Below are positions 1 through 9,193 of a DNA stretch of 64,000 nt, one piece after another. The stretch's first letter is position 1, and every line of letters starts with the position of its first letter. The DNA lies in NCBI GenBank assembly GCA_963715655.1, contig OY970262.1:1116001-1180000 (forward strand), given 5' to 3'. Both the position numbers and the translations under genes were made by a program. The notes below the pieces were generated by a model that ran no database searches, was not told the DNA's origin, and saw only the letters and a program-made list of their open reading frames with translations. Origin of the DNA: JANQPD01 sp963715655. GTDB lineage: Bacteria > Bacteroidota > Bacteroidia > Flavobacteriales > Schleiferiaceae.

Positions 1-898
1 GAAAGTTGTTATGCCCAATTATATAGCCATCATACGGGCATTTTACCTTTACGGAGTAATCATTCGTTGGGCTAGATATGTATCCTAGGGTTTGACCTAC
101 TTTTACTTTGTTTCCACTTTCTTTTTTATGACGAAATAAACCAGAAACTTCTGCGCGAATCCAGTGCGAATCGTTAAAGAAACGGGTTTTCTTTTTTGGA
201 AAAGTTTTTTCCATCATACCAAAATGATGCAGCACTCTAGCAATACCTTTTAAACCCTCTTCTACCGTTTTAGGATCTATGCGTAAGGTTTCGCCACCTT
301 CAAATACTACTACGGTTTTACCCAAATTTTTAGCTGTTTCTCTAAAAGAACCTTCAATTACCTTGCTGTTTAAGGTAAATGGAGCTGCAAAGGCATCCGA
401 AATTTCTTTGGCCAATTCATCACCATTTTCATATCGCATTTGTGGGAAGTTAGTACGGCTGCTACCACCAGTATGAAAATCCATCCCAAAATCTATTTGT
501 GGTAAAATTTCGGTAGTAAGTACGTGCGCCACCATACTGGCTAAAGAGCCATCTTCTTTACCCGGAAAACTGCGGTTAACATCTTTACCATCAGGCACGT
601 AACGTGCAAAGTTTATAAACCCATATACGTTAATAATGGGCATGGCAATAATGCTTCCGCACAATAGCTTTTCGCTTAAATCACGGTTGAGGTAGCGTCT
701 AACTATCTCAATTCCATTTACTTCATCACCATGCATACCTCCACTCAAAAGTACCGTAGGGCCATCAGTTTTGCTGCGTATAATATGTACGGGTAACGTA
801 ATGGGTGTGCCCGATGGAAGGCGTGCTACTTCAATTTCTAACGAAGTGCTTTCTCCTAGCTTAATTTCCGTATCGCGTATGGTGATAATCTTGCTCAA
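1..898 (-). CDS. Succinylglutamate desuccinylase/aspartoacylase family protein (partial)
   Basis: Reading the minus strand gives about 299 residues that run off the left edge, so the C-terminus is missing. The zinc-carboxypeptidase-like fold of the AstE/AspA family is visible: GGMHGDEVNG supplies the HxxE zinc ligands and DFHTGG supplies the second histidine. The distal part (VKVGQTLGYISS...VKCPYDGYII) looks like the small beta-barrel domain that follows the catalytic domain in this family. The likely start is a TTG overlapping the purB stop, so the two genes are probably translationally coupled. The family deacylates N-acyl amino acids or related amides; the substrate cannot be told from sequence. 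Confidence 0.85.
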   Translation of the reverse strand, partial: MSKIITIRDTEIKLGESTSLEIEVARLPSGTPITLPVHIIRSKTDGPTVLLSGGMHGDEVNGIEIVRRYLNRDLSEKLLCGSIIAMPIINVYGFINFARYVPDGKDVNRSFPGKEDGSLASMVAHVLTTEILPQIDFGMDFHTGGSSRTNFPQMRYENGDELAKEISDAFAAPFTLNSKVIEGSFRETAKNLGKTVVVFEGGETLRIDPKTVEEGLKGIARVLHHFGMMEKTFPKKKTRFFNDSHWIRAEVSGLFRHKKESGNKVKVGQTLGYISSPTNDYSVKVKCPYDGYIIGHNNF

Positions 899-2235
899 AT
901 TCCGGTGTAATTTTGTGGCGTAATTCGTTTAAGTTCCTCTTTTACAGTATCTGAAACGGTAAGTTCATCTATAAAATCGGCAATGCTTTGTTTGGTAATA
1001 GCGGTGTTGGTTCTAGTAAGATTTTTTAACGCTTCATAAGGGTTTGGGTAATGCTCACGTCTCAAAATATTCTGAATACCTTCTGCCACCACGGCCCAAT
1101 TGCTTTCTAAATCTTTAGCAATTTTAGCTTCGTTTATAAGCAATTTATCCAACCCTTTAATGGTAGAATTTATCGCGATAAGCGTGTGCCCAATGGGAAC
1201 ACCAACGTTGCGCAGTACGGTGCTATCCGTTAAATCGCGCTGCAAACGTGAGAGGGGAAGTTTAGACGATAAATGCTCAAAAATGGCGTTGGCAATGCCC
1301 AAATTACCTTCACTATTTTCAAAGTCTATCGGGTTTACTTTATGTGGCATGGCTGATGAACCAATTTCACCTTCTTTTATGCGTTGCTTAAAGTAATCCA
1401 TGGAAATGTAAGTCCACAAATCACGGTTCATATCCAACACAATAGTATTAATGCGCTTTAAGCAATCAAAAAGAGCTGCCATATTATCATAATGCTCAAT
1501 TTGAGTGGTAGGCCAAGATTGCTGTAAACCCAAGTTTTCGTTTACAAACTCTTCTGAAAAAGCACGCCAATCCACATCAGGGTAAGAAACATGGTGCGCA
1601 TTAAAATTACCGGTGGCACCACCAAATTTGGCCGAAAATGGAATGTGGCGCATTTGCCTAAGTTGTTGATCAATACGCTCGGCATACACCATTATTTCTT
1701 TACCTAAGCGGGTAGGAGAGGCGGGTTGTCCGTGGGTGCGTGCCAACATGGGGATTTCTTCCCATTGCTCGGCTAAATTGTTGAGCGTAATTACTAACTC
1801 CCCCATCATAGGCACATATTCTGCATCTATGTACTCTTTTATAGAAAGCGGAACAGCGGTGTTATTAATGTCTTGAGAGGTAAGGCCAAAGTGCACAAAT
1901 TCTCTAAACTTCTCAAGACCCAACTCGTCTAAATGATCTTTTATAAAATACTCAACTGCTTTTACATCGTGGTTGGTAGTTTTTTCAATTTCTTTAATGC
2001 GAATGGCATCTTTGATAGAAAAATCAAGATAAATATCGCGCAGTTCAATGTATTTACTACGGTCAAAACCTTTGAGTTGCGGCAGGGGCAATTCGCATAA
2101 AGCGATGTAATATTCAATTTCTACTTGCACGCGGTATTGCATCAATGCGTATTCCGAAAAGTAGTTGCTAAGCGGTTTGGTTTGCTTGCTGTATCGCCCA
2201 TCAATGGGGCTAATGGCCAAAAGCTGATTTTCCAT
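895..2235 (-). CDS. purB: Adenylosuccinate lyase
   Basis: This 446-residue protein has the fumarase/aspartase superfamily signature GSSAMPHKVNPIDFEN around residue 295, carrying the catalytic serine loop, and the upstream motifs TSQDINNTA and ARTHGQPASPT. Length and sequence match the E. coli-type PurB. It cleaves SAICAR to AICAR and adenylosuccinate to AMP, both releasing fumarate, in cytosolic purine synthesis. The ATG at 2235 is the obvious start. Its stop overlaps the start of the downstream desuccinylase-family gene. purL lies elsewhere in this window, so purine genes are scattered here, not in one operon. Confidence 0.97.
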   Translation of the reverse strand: MENQLLAISPIDGRYSKQTKPLSNYFSEYALMQYRVQVEIEYYIALCELPLPQLKGFDRSKYIELRDIYLDFSIKDAIRIKEIEKTTNHDVKAVEYFIKDHLDELGLEKFREFVHFGLTSQDINNTAVPLSIKEYIDAEYVPMMGELVITLNNLAEQWEEIPMLARTHGQPASPTRLGKEIMVYAERIDQQLRQMRHIPFSAKFGGATGNFNAHHVSYPDVDWRAFSEEFVNENLGLQQSWPTTQIEHYDNMAALFDCLKRINTIVLDMNRDLWTYISMDYFKQRIKEGEIGSSAMPHKVNPIDFENSEGNLGIANAIFEHLSSKLPLSRLQRDLTDSTVLRNVGVPIGHTLIAINSTIKGLDKLLINEAKIAKDLESNWAVVAEGIQNILRREHYPNPYEALKNLTRTNTAITKQSIADFIDELTVSDTVKEELKRITPQNYTGI

Positions 2236-2627
2236 AGAATTTTTATACTAAGGCGGCAAAAGTAGGGATTACAAGGCGTAAAGTTTTAAAGATGTAAGGT
2301 TTTAAAGCAAGCAAATAGGTATGTGATTTAATTTGTGGTTTTGATTTGTTTTTAAACTTTAGGTATGCATTTAGTGCAGATTGAAACATTTGCTGGAACG
2401 ATTGTATTACCCTGAAAAATTGAAACTTAGGCTTGTCGTAAGGCCATTTGCATTTTAACCACTAATGGAAAGGGTGACGAAATGCTCTTGAAAGAGTTTC
2501 TGAAATTAGAAAAAACAAACGTTGAAGTAAGACAAAACTTTTCGCTAACCGCCTATATAATTTAATGACCGCAGCTTGACAGAGATTTAAGTTTTGACTG
2601 TTTTTTGAATAATTGGATTAGGTCAAG
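2236..2627. other. Gene-free interval between purB and fic
   Basis: About 390 bases without a convincing gene. On the plus strand a short open stretch near 2455-2565 could be a decayed coding remnant, but it has no recognisable motif. I see no tRNA, no strong hairpin terminator and no repeat. Confidence 0.5.
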
Positions 2628-3596
2628 TTAATTTTTATTTCCATCAATTATTTTATACACCGTAGCATTTCCCTTGCCTATACGGGAAAACATTTTTTCT
2701 TGCACACCAAATTTTAAATCTCTGCTGGCCGTTGCTGATGAAATTGTTTTAAAAATTTGCATGTACTCTTTTCTGCTAAAAGAAGTTTCCATGGTTGAAA
2801 TAAAATAGGCCAACCGTCCGGCTTGGTTAAGCGGTTTGTTTTGTACATCTAAAAAGGCTGCCAATGCGGTATCAATTACGTTTAGCATAAAGCTAATAAA
2901 CGCGCTGGCGTTACCCGCCTTGTCACTATCTGCAAGAGCTTGATAATAAGCATTTTGATTTTCAGAAATTAATGTATCAAAGGGTAAAAAATCAAATAAA
3001 GGATGGTAGGTGCTTAATATTAACGTCTGCCAAAATCTGCCCATTCTACCGTTTCCATCTAAAAAAGGATGAATAAATTCTAGTTCATAATGAAACACAC
3101 AGCTTTTAATTAAATAATGCGCATCATCGTTTTTTAGGTAAGTAAAGAGGTTGGTCATCAAAAAATTGATTCTATCAGCTGGTGGTGCCAAATGTTTTAC
3201 TTTACTCCCATCTACCACACCAACGCCTTGTGTTCTATAAAACCCAGATTTGTTCACTAAGTTTTTCATTAAAATGCTGTGTGCCTTTAAAAAATCTTTT
3301 TCGCTTTTATAATTGTAAGAATGAATGGTGGCATAAAGCGAAAGCGCATTTTTAACTTCTGTTATATCTTTTGCAGGGCCCACAATTGTTTTTCCCTCTA
3401 ATAAGGCGGTAATCTGATTTTCATTCAGCGTATTTCCTTCAATTTGTAAAGAAGCTTGAATGGTTTTTATTTTGTTTTGTTTGCGTAGCTGAGGATTGGG
3501 CTTATCTAAGTGTGTTGCCGATATTCGTCCCATTTTTTCAGAAATACTAGCTATGGTATGTAAAATACCCGAAGTAAGTGCATAAGGTGGTTTCAT
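2628..3596 (-). CDS. Fic family protein, class II self-inhibited AMPylase-like
   Basis: The protein is about 322 residues from the ATG at 3596. The Fic active-site motif HPFLDGNGRMGR lies near residue 176, with the catalytic histidine and the ATP-phosphate-binding GNGR. An N-terminal SLQIEG motif near residue 49 matches the [S/T]xxxE[G/N] inhibitory helix of class II Fic proteins. The N-terminus (KPPYALTSGIL) and a C-terminal region likely to be a winged helix match the common Fic/DUF4172-like family. It probably transfers AMP or a related group to a protein hydroxyl. No antitoxin gene is adjacent. A TTG at 3620 would add eight residues, but that stretch is occupied by the palindromic repeats, so I prefer the ATG. 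Confidence 0.9.
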   Translation of the reverse strand: MKPPYALTSGILHTIASISEKMGRISATHLDKPNPQLRKQNKIKTIQASLQIEGNTLNENQITALLEGKTIVGPAKDITEVKNALSLYATIHSYNYKSEKDFLKAHSILMKNLVNKSGFYRTQGVGVVDGSKVKHLAPPADRINFLMTNLFTYLKNDDAHYLIKSCVFHYELEFIHPFLDGNGRMGRFWQTLILSTYHPLFDFLPFDTLISENQNAYYQALADSDKAGNASAFISFMLNVIDTALAAFLDVQNKPLNQAGRLAYFISTMETSFSRKEYMQIFKTISSATASRDLKFGVQEKMFSRIGKGNATVYKIIDGNKN

Positions 3597-3647
3597 GATA
3601 CTATCAAATGATACTATCAAAGGTACTATTACACCTTTATATTCAAA
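3594..3647 (-). promoter_or_regulatory. Candidate promoter and tandem palindromic operators of the fic gene
   Basis: On the minus strand there is a TTTG box (3644-3647), 18 bases, then TACCTTTG (3618-3625), matching the Bacteroidota TTTG/TAnnTTTG promoter pattern. Two perfect copies of the palindrome TGATAGTATCA occupy 3596-3606 and 3609-3619. A degenerate third copy (8 of 11 bases) lies at 3621-3631. The spacing is 12-13 bp. The sites overlap the -7 box, the expected transcription start and the start codon, the geometry expected for repression. Confidence 0.6.
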
Positions 3648-4135
3648 TGCTTTCTTGCAAGTATTTCAAAACTATGTTTAATTCCGGGGCTAAAACTCTC
3701 CGTATAATGTTCTTCGGTAAGATGCCTCAATTCCCCTTTAAGTTCTGGATAATTGTTGGCAATTTTTATGAGTGTGCTAAAGGCGGTAATTCTTACAGAA
3801 CCTTGCTTGCCAATATTTTCATAGATGGTTAAGCAATGGTCAAATAGTTTACTTTCTTGTGTTTCGGTAAGGGAAACGCCTTCTATCAATTTTAATAAAG
3901 TGCGCTGATGCCCTTCTTCCCGAAAGGGTAAAATTTTAACAATAGTGTTAACGTAACGATTTATTTTTGATGGTTGAAAATCATCTAATTTCGTAATAAG
4001 CCAAGCTGCACGCCAAGCCTGTGGTTTTAAATCGCTTAACGCGATTTCCATAGCTTCTTCAAAAAGGGCAGGATTGTCATTTAAATGTTTCAACCATTCC
4101 GTCTGGTTAAAACGTGTGTTTAATATTTCTTTCAT
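3629..4135 (-). CDS. Hypothetical protein with HEAT-like helical repeats
   Basis: This roughly 168-residue protein begins MKEILNTRFNQTEW at the ATG at 4135; a TTG further upstream would add seven residues. It has no signal peptide and no membrane segment. The sequence is a run of amphipathic helices with a HEAT/armadillo-like rhythm (LKPQAWRAAWLITKLDD, SVRITAFSTLIKIANNYPEL). That suggests a protein-binding scaffold, but I do not recognise the family. Its 3' end carries the -33 box of the candidate fic promoter. It is upstream of fic on the same strand but is probably a separate transcription unit. Confidence 0.7.
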   Translation of the reverse strand: MKEILNTRFNQTEWLKHLNDNPALFEEAMEIALSDLKPQAWRAAWLITKLDDFQPSKINRYVNTIVKILPFREEGHQRTLLKLIEGVSLTETQESKLFDHCLTIYENIGKQGSVRITAFSTLIKIANNYPELKGELRHLTEEHYTESFSPGIKHSFEILARKHLNIKV

Positions 4136-4320
4136 AGGTAGTGTAAATGCCCCCAAGTGCGTAATTTAAAACTCAAAATTAAGTGTGCGCACATTAAAAA
4201 TGGTAAGGTAGCAACAAGTTTAGCGGTAAATCTTTGTACCAACGTTTAAGCCAATTTAGTATTAACTATTTATAAATTAAATGCTTATCTATGCAAGTAA
4301 TTTAATATCCCATTACATTT

Positions 4321-6384
4321 ATGAAAAAAATATACGCATTAATAATAGCTGCACTTTTGGTTAACCTTGGCCAAGCGCAGTTTTCAGAAAATTTTGATAG
4401 TTACACTGCTGGTAGCTACATAGGCGTGCTTAATGCCAACTTTACCACTTGGAGTGGCACAACTGGTGGCACCGAAGATGCTCAAATTAATACCGTACAA
4501 TCAAAAAGCGGTAGTAATTCTATCTATTTCAAATCTACAGCTGTGGCAGGAGGACCTCAAGATGTTGTACTTACGTTAGGTGGTTTACGAAGCTTGGGTC
4601 AATTTTCCTACGGTCATTCCATGTATATTTCTAGTGGACAAGGTGCTTATTTTAACTTTCAAGGAGATGTGGTAGTAGGAACAACATGGGTTTTAAACGT
4701 TCAATTTTTGCAAAACAACACTTTTACGGTAACCGATGGTGATAATGTGGTGCGTTTTACAGGCACATACACATCCGATACTTGGTTTGATTTTGATGTG
4801 AACGTAAATTTAAATACCAATACTTGGGAAGTTTTAAAAGATGGAGTTTCAATAGGTTCTTTTGTTAACCCTACTAACCGTGTGGCTTCGGTGAACTTTT
4901 ATCCAACCAACCAAACAAGCGGTGGAGGTAATAATCTTGCTGAGTTTTGGATTGATGATGTAAGTTTTAATCATACTCCTTATACACTTACTGCTAGAAA
5001 TGCAGCTGTAAATAACATCACATTTGAAACTCCGGCAATCAGCACAACTAGCGTGCAATCTATGGTATCCGTAAGAAATTTAGGTATTCAACCTATCACC
5101 GCTTTTGATGTAGCATTAACGTATAATGGACAAACGGTAAATCAATCGGTTACTGGTGTTTCCATTGCATCTTTAGGTACGTATGAAGTTGCTTTATCGC
5201 AAGCTACCACTATTGCTGCAAGTGCTACTAGCATTACGGCTACTGTAAGCAATGTAAACGGTATGGGTGCAGATTTAGACCCTGCAGATGATTCTAAAAC
5301 GGTAGGTTTTACGCCAATTGTACCCGCAGCCGGAAAAATTGTAATTGTAGAAGAAGGTACTGGTACCTGGTGCGGTTGGTGCCCAAGAGGAACTGTGGCT
5401 ATGGATAAACTGGCTAAAGAATATGCCGGATTTGCAGCAGGTATTGCTATACATAATGGTGACCCTATGGTGGTAAGCGCGTATGATGCAGGTATTGGAA
5501 ACTTAATTTCTGGCTACCCTAGTGCATTAGTAAATAGAAATGGTGATATTGACCCTGCGGATATATTTAACCCGGTATTAGCATCCATGGAAATTGCCCC
5601 AAGTGCTATTTTGAAAAACGGAGCTAAATTCGATGCCGCCTCTAACACTTTGGATGTTTCTGTAACCGTAGATTTTAAAAAGGCCCTTACGGGAGATTGG
5701 CGTTTGGTTGTAGTGCTTACCGAAGATAGTGTTACGGGAACAGCAGCTGGTTATGCACAAGCAAATTATTACAGCAGTAGCAGTAGTAATAGAGATTTAA
5801 TTGGATTGGACGGTGTAAACTGGCGCAACTTAAGTAATCCGGTACCGGCAAATCAAAGCAAATACGATCATGTAGCACGCGCCATTGCTCCTAGTTTTGG
5901 AGGCGATGCAAATAGCTTTCCCGCCACTATCGGTATCAATACTCAGTTTGCTTTAAACTACAGTTTTACTATGGATGCAGGGTGGAAGTCAGAAGATATG
6001 CATATTGTGAGTATGTTAATAGCGCCTGATGGAAAAATTGATAATGGTGGTAACGCTAGTTTTAATAAGGCTATTTCTAACGGATTTGTGCCAGCAGGTA
6101 GTGTATCTCTAGCCGAATACTTAGAAGGCCCGGATGAGGTTTTAACCATTTTTCCTAACCCAAGTGCAGCAGGTTATGCCGATGTATTTGTAAATAACGT
6201 AGCGCATAATGCCAACGTTCAAGTATTAGATATACAAGGGAAAGTGATTTTTGAAACGGAAGTGAAAACTGCTGTAAACGGTCAAGTAATACGTGTAGCA
6301 ACTGATACCTATGCCAAAGGAATTTATTTAGTGAAAGCCACATTTGGTGCAATTACTAAAACAAAAAAGTTAGTAGTTGAATAA
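4321..6384 (+). CDS. Omp28-related secreted protein with thioredoxin-like CxxC and T9SS type A sorting domain
   Basis: The 687-residue protein starts with a signal peptide (about residues 1-19, ending GQAQ). A jelly-roll/LamG-like N-terminal region follows, then an adhesion-type beta domain, and then an Omp28-like region near residue 340 with GTWCGWCPRG, a thioredoxin-like CxxC. The C-terminus (IFPNPSAAG ... KGIYLVKATF ... KKLVVE) is a T9SS type A sorting domain, so the protein is probably exported and anchored to or released from the cell surface. Omp28-family function is not established; the CxxC suggests disulphide chemistry or structural cysteines. A strong terminator follows. Confidence 0.88.
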   Translation: MKKIYALIIAALLVNLGQAQFSENFDSYTAGSYIGVLNANFTTWSGTTGGTEDAQINTVQSKSGSNSIYFKSTAVAGGPQDVVLTLGGLRSLGQFSYGHSMYISSGQGAYFNFQGDVVVGTTWVLNVQFLQNNTFTVTDGDNVVRFTGTYTSDTWFDFDVNVNLNTNTWEVLKDGVSIGSFVNPTNRVASVNFYPTNQTSGGGNNLAEFWIDDVSFNHTPYTLTARNAAVNNITFETPAISTTSVQSMVSVRNLGIQPITAFDVALTYNGQTVNQSVTGVSIASLGTYEVALSQATTIAASATSITATVSNVNGMGADLDPADDSKTVGFTPIVPAAGKIVIVEEGTGTWCGWCPRGTVAMDKLAKEYAGFAAGIAIHNGDPMVVSAYDAGIGNLISGYPSALVNRNGDIDPADIFNPVLASMEIAPSAILKNGAKFDAASNTLDVSVTVDFKKALTGDWRLVVVLTEDSVTGTAAGYAQANYYSSSSSNRDLIGLDGVNWRNLSNPVPANQSKYDHVARAIAPSFGGDANSFPATIGINTQFALNYSFTMDAGWKSEDMHIVSMLIAPDGKIDNGGNASFNKAISNGFVPAGSVSLAEYLEGPDEVLTIFPNPSAAGYADVFVNNVAHNANVQVLDIQGKVIFETEVKTAVNGQVIRVATDTYAKGIYLVKATFGAITKTKKLVVE

Positions 6385-6406
6385 CTAGCTTTTCACTATT
6401 TTAAAG

Positions 6407-6445
6407 AAAATCCGCTTAGGCTTTACGCTTAAGCGGATTTTTTTT
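6407..6445 (+). terminator. Intrinsic terminator after the Omp28-like gene
   Basis: A 12-bp stem (AAAATCCGCTTA pairing with TAAGCGGATTTT) is followed by a run of T. It lies between converging genes. The A-rich left flank means it could also work for the minus-strand gene that ends at 6464. Confidence 0.9.
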
Positions 6446-6463
6446 GCAGTGTTTGCAAACGTT

Positions 6464-7627
6464 TTAATTAACTTCTAAAATGGCGCCTTTTAAATACTCC
6501 CCTTCCGGAAAAAACAAATTAATGGGGTGGTCAGCGGGTTGTACTAGCTTTTCCATAACCCGCACGGATTTACCACTTTCAATGCCCGCTGCTCTTAGCG
6601 TGTCCATAAAAAGCTGAGGTGAAACATGTTGTGAGCAACTAAAGGTAAAAATTAGTCCGCCTGGTTTTACCTTTTTTAGGGCGGCAAGGTTTAGTCTCTT
6701 ATACGCCTGCACTGCATTGTGTACCGTTCTTCTGCTTTTGCTAAAGGCCGGTGGGTCTAAAATAATCAAATCAAAAAGTTCCTCTTCCGCTTTTAAATAT
6801 TCCAAAACATCAGAAGCTACACCGGTGTGTTTTGCACCATATCCATTTATCTCAGCATTTTTATTGGCCAAGGCAATGGCTGGCTCTGAAAGGTCAACTG
6901 ACACCACTTTTTTAGCTTCACCGGCCAGTGCATAAACCGAAAATCCACCGGTATAGGCGTAGGTGTTTAAAACGGTTTTACCTTTTACCAAATCACCCAA
7001 ACGCTTACGGTTGTTACGCTGATCTAAAAAGAAACCCGTTTTTTGCCCACCTTCCCAATCAATTATAAAGCGGTTTCCATTTTCTAGCACTTCGCTTTTG
7101 CGGATGTTGGCATCAATAATATAGCGGGGTAAAATGCCTGTTTTTTCGGTGGGCTTGCTATATACTTGTTTTACATCGGCATTAGCCACCAATGTTTCCG
7201 CCAGCATATCCTGTAAGGGCAACCACCCGCGTTGGTGCATTTGTATTACGGCTGTTTCTGCATATTTGTCAATAATTAATCCCGGCAAACCGTCTCCTTC
7301 ACCAAAGGCTAATCTAAAACTGTTGGTTTCAGCATTATCAAAAAAGCCAATTGTTCTGCGGTAAGCCAAAGCCTTTTTTAGTTTTTCTTGCAAAAAAGTA
7401 GAAATATCTTCCACCGCTTCAAAAGAAAAAAGCATTACACGAATGCTACCGGGTCTGTAAAAACCCATGCCGCAGCAACTGCCGCCAGCCGTGTTTACTT
7501 GCACAATTTCGCCTTCCTCAGCATCGCTTGGCAAAGCTTTAAATGCGCCTGAAAAAACCCACGGGTGCTTGCGTCCTAAGGCTTTTTCCTTTCCTTTTAT
7601 TAAAGTTAAAATTCTATAATTCCGCAT
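6464..7627 (-). CDS. rlmI: Class I SAM-dependent rRNA methyltransferase, RlmI-like
   Basis: The 387-residue protein has an N-terminal PUA-like domain (GKEKALGRKHPWVFSGA), a central EEHD-type region, and a C-terminal Rossmann methyltransferase domain with LNTYAYTGGFSVYAL (SAM site), ILDPPAFSKSR (substrate motif IV) and TFSCSQHVS with the expected catalytic cysteine. This is the architecture and length of RlmI, which makes m5C1962 in 23S rRNA. The precise target base is inferred from the family. The gene overlaps the upstream HSDR_N-domain gene by 14 bp, so the two are probably cotranscribed. Confidence 0.88.
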   Translation of the reverse strand: MRNYRILTLIKGKEKALGRKHPWVFSGAFKALPSDAEEGEIVQVNTAGGSCCGMGFYRPGSIRVMLFSFEAVEDISTFLQEKLKKALAYRRTIGFFDNAETNSFRLAFGEGDGLPGLIIDKYAETAVIQMHQRGWLPLQDMLAETLVANADVKQVYSKPTEKTGILPRYIIDANIRKSEVLENGNRFIIDWEGGQKTGFFLDQRNNRKRLGDLVKGKTVLNTYAYTGGFSVYALAGEAKKVVSVDLSEPAIALANKNAEINGYGAKHTGVASDVLEYLKAEEELFDLIILDPPAFSKSRRTVHNAVQAYKRLNLAALKKVKPGGLIFTFSCSQHVSPQLFMDTLRAAGIESGKSVRVMEKLVQPADHPINLFFPEGEYLKGAILEVN

Positions 7628-8069
7628 ACTTGGGTAGTTGATTTAAAAATGTAAAGGAGGCTTTATCTAAATGGGTTTTAGCACAATAATGCACCAAACC
7701 ATTGCTTATAAAAAGGTAGTGGGCTTTGTAATGTAAATTATAGCGAGAAGCTTGATCTAAAGCGCTTTGGGTTAATTTTACTTGTGGTGCTTTACACTCT
7801 ACTAAAACGGTTGGTTTACCATTTTTATACACCAAAATGTCCGTACGCTTGGTGGTTTGGTTTTGCTGAAAGCCACCTTCTAAAGCCATGTTGCTAGTAG
7901 GATATCCCAAACCTTGCAAATAAAAAATTAAATGCTGGCGCACCCATTCTTCGGGCGTAAGCACCAGATGTTTTTTACGGATGGCGTCCCACACATAAGG
8001 CTGTGTGCCACGTTTTGCAAGTTGCAATGGAGCTTCGGGTAAATTTAATTTCACCAAATGTTCATACAT
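7614..8069 (-). CDS. Stand-alone type I restriction enzyme R N-terminal (HSDR_N) domain protein
   Basis: About 151 residues from the ATG at 8069 (MYEHLVKLNLPEAPL). The sequence has a PD-(D/E)XK nuclease-like core: TDILVYKNGKPTVLVECKAP provides the aspartate and the ExK pair, followed by a helix with an SALDQASRYN motif. It matches the HSDR_N_2 family found as short conserved proteins in Bacteroidota. There is no hsdM, hsdS or helicase nearby, so it is not part of a restriction system here. The ORF can be extended upstream through a TTG, but that would overlap the divergent holA gene and has no domain support. Confidence 0.85.
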   Translation of the reverse strand: MYEHLVKLNLPEAPLQLAKRGTQPYVWDAIRKKHLVLTPEEWVRQHLIFYLQGLGYPTSNMALEGGFQQNQTTKRTDILVYKNGKPTVLVECKAPQVKLTQSALDQASRYNLHYKAHYLFISNGLVHYCAKTHLDKASFTFLNQLPKYAEL

Positions 8070-8138
8070 CTTGCAAATGTACCAAAGGAGGGTGCCACTT
8101 ATTGCGCTTGATTTTGTTGTTTTGCATTTGAAATCACT

Positions 8139-9143
8139 ATGACGTACGCTAGCCTTTATAAAGATTTGCAAGCAGGTAAATATGCTCCTGTTTATTTCCT
8201 TTTTGGAGAGGAGCCTTTTTACATAGATTCCATCATCAAACACATTGAAAAAAATGCCTTGCCTGAAGATCAGCAAAGTTTTAATCAAACCGTTTTATAT
8301 GGTGGTGATACGGAAATGCTTACCATAATTGGTGAAGCAAAACGCTACCCAATGATGGCCGACAGAGTGGTGATAATTGTTAAAGAAGCACAGCATATTA
8401 AAGACTGGGAACCTTTAGAGCGCTACTTAGATCAGCCGCAGCCTAGCACTATTTTAGTTTTTGGCTACAAGTATAAAAAGCCGGACAAGCGAAAAAAAAC
8501 TTTTAAAAAGTTAAGCAACGCTTCGGTTTACTTTGAGTCTGCTAAAGTGAAGGAGTGGCATTTGGTAGAGTGGGTGATGAACCATATTAAAACAAAAGGT
8601 TACGATGTTACTACCAAAGCTGCAAATTTAATTGCTGAAAGTTTGGGTGCTGATTTAGGTAGAATAGACAGTGAATTGGAGAAACTTAGGCTTGTTTTAA
8701 AGCCGGGCGGTAAAATTGATGAGCAAGTAGTAGAGGATAATATTGGTATTAGTAAAGATTATAACAACTTTGAATTGCTAAAGGCGCTTGCCAGTAAAGA
8801 TGCAGAAAAAGCCTTGCGTATTCAGCAGTACTTTTCGGCAAACCCAAAAGACAATCCTTTGGTACTAACCATTGGTTTAATGTTTAATTTTTACAGTAAA
8901 ATGTTGGTGCTGGCACAGTCGGGCGAACAAACGGAGCAAGGTGTTGCCCGCGCTTTAGGTATGAGCCCTTATGTAATTAAAGATTATGTAACGGCTTTGC
9001 GCCACTACCAAGGTGTTAAAAATTTTGCGCGTATTATCAGTTATTTACGCGAATGTGATTTACGCTCAAAAGGAAAGAATAATGGGCAAACTTCTGACAA
9101 CGAGCTATTAAGAGAGTTGCTTTTTAAAATTATGTATCAATAG
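8139..9143 (+). CDS. holA: DNA polymerase III subunit delta
   Basis: At 334 residues it is close to the usual HolA length. The N-terminus (PVYFLFGEEPFYID) and the region around PKDNPLVLTIGLMFNFYSKM are typical of HolA. Delta opens the beta sliding clamp within the clamp-loader complex during replication. It has no signal peptide and sits divergently from the HSDR_N-domain gene. The start is the ATG at 8139 in MTYASLYKDL. Confidence 0.93.
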   Translation: MTYASLYKDLQAGKYAPVYFLFGEEPFYIDSIIKHIEKNALPEDQQSFNQTVLYGGDTEMLTIIGEAKRYPMMADRVVIIVKEAQHIKDWEPLERYLDQPQPSTILVFGYKYKKPDKRKKTFKKLSNASVYFESAKVKEWHLVEWVMNHIKTKGYDVTTKAANLIAESLGADLGRIDSELEKLRLVLKPGGKIDEQVVEDNIGISKDYNNFELLKALASKDAEKALRIQQYFSANPKDNPLVLTIGLMFNFYSKMLVLAQSGEQTEQGVARALGMSPYVIKDYVTALRHYQGVKNFARIISYLRECDLRSKGKNNGQTSDNELLRELLFKIMYQ

Positions 9144-9193
9144 GTTTAAAGCCGATATTTGGCCAACTTAAAAAACCCTTCCGTAATATTACT

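Noticed and set aside
2430..2570. Short plus-strand open stretch (MLLKEFLKLEKT...) between purB and fic
   Set aside because: It is under 40 codons with no clear start context or family match; at most it is a decayed fragment.
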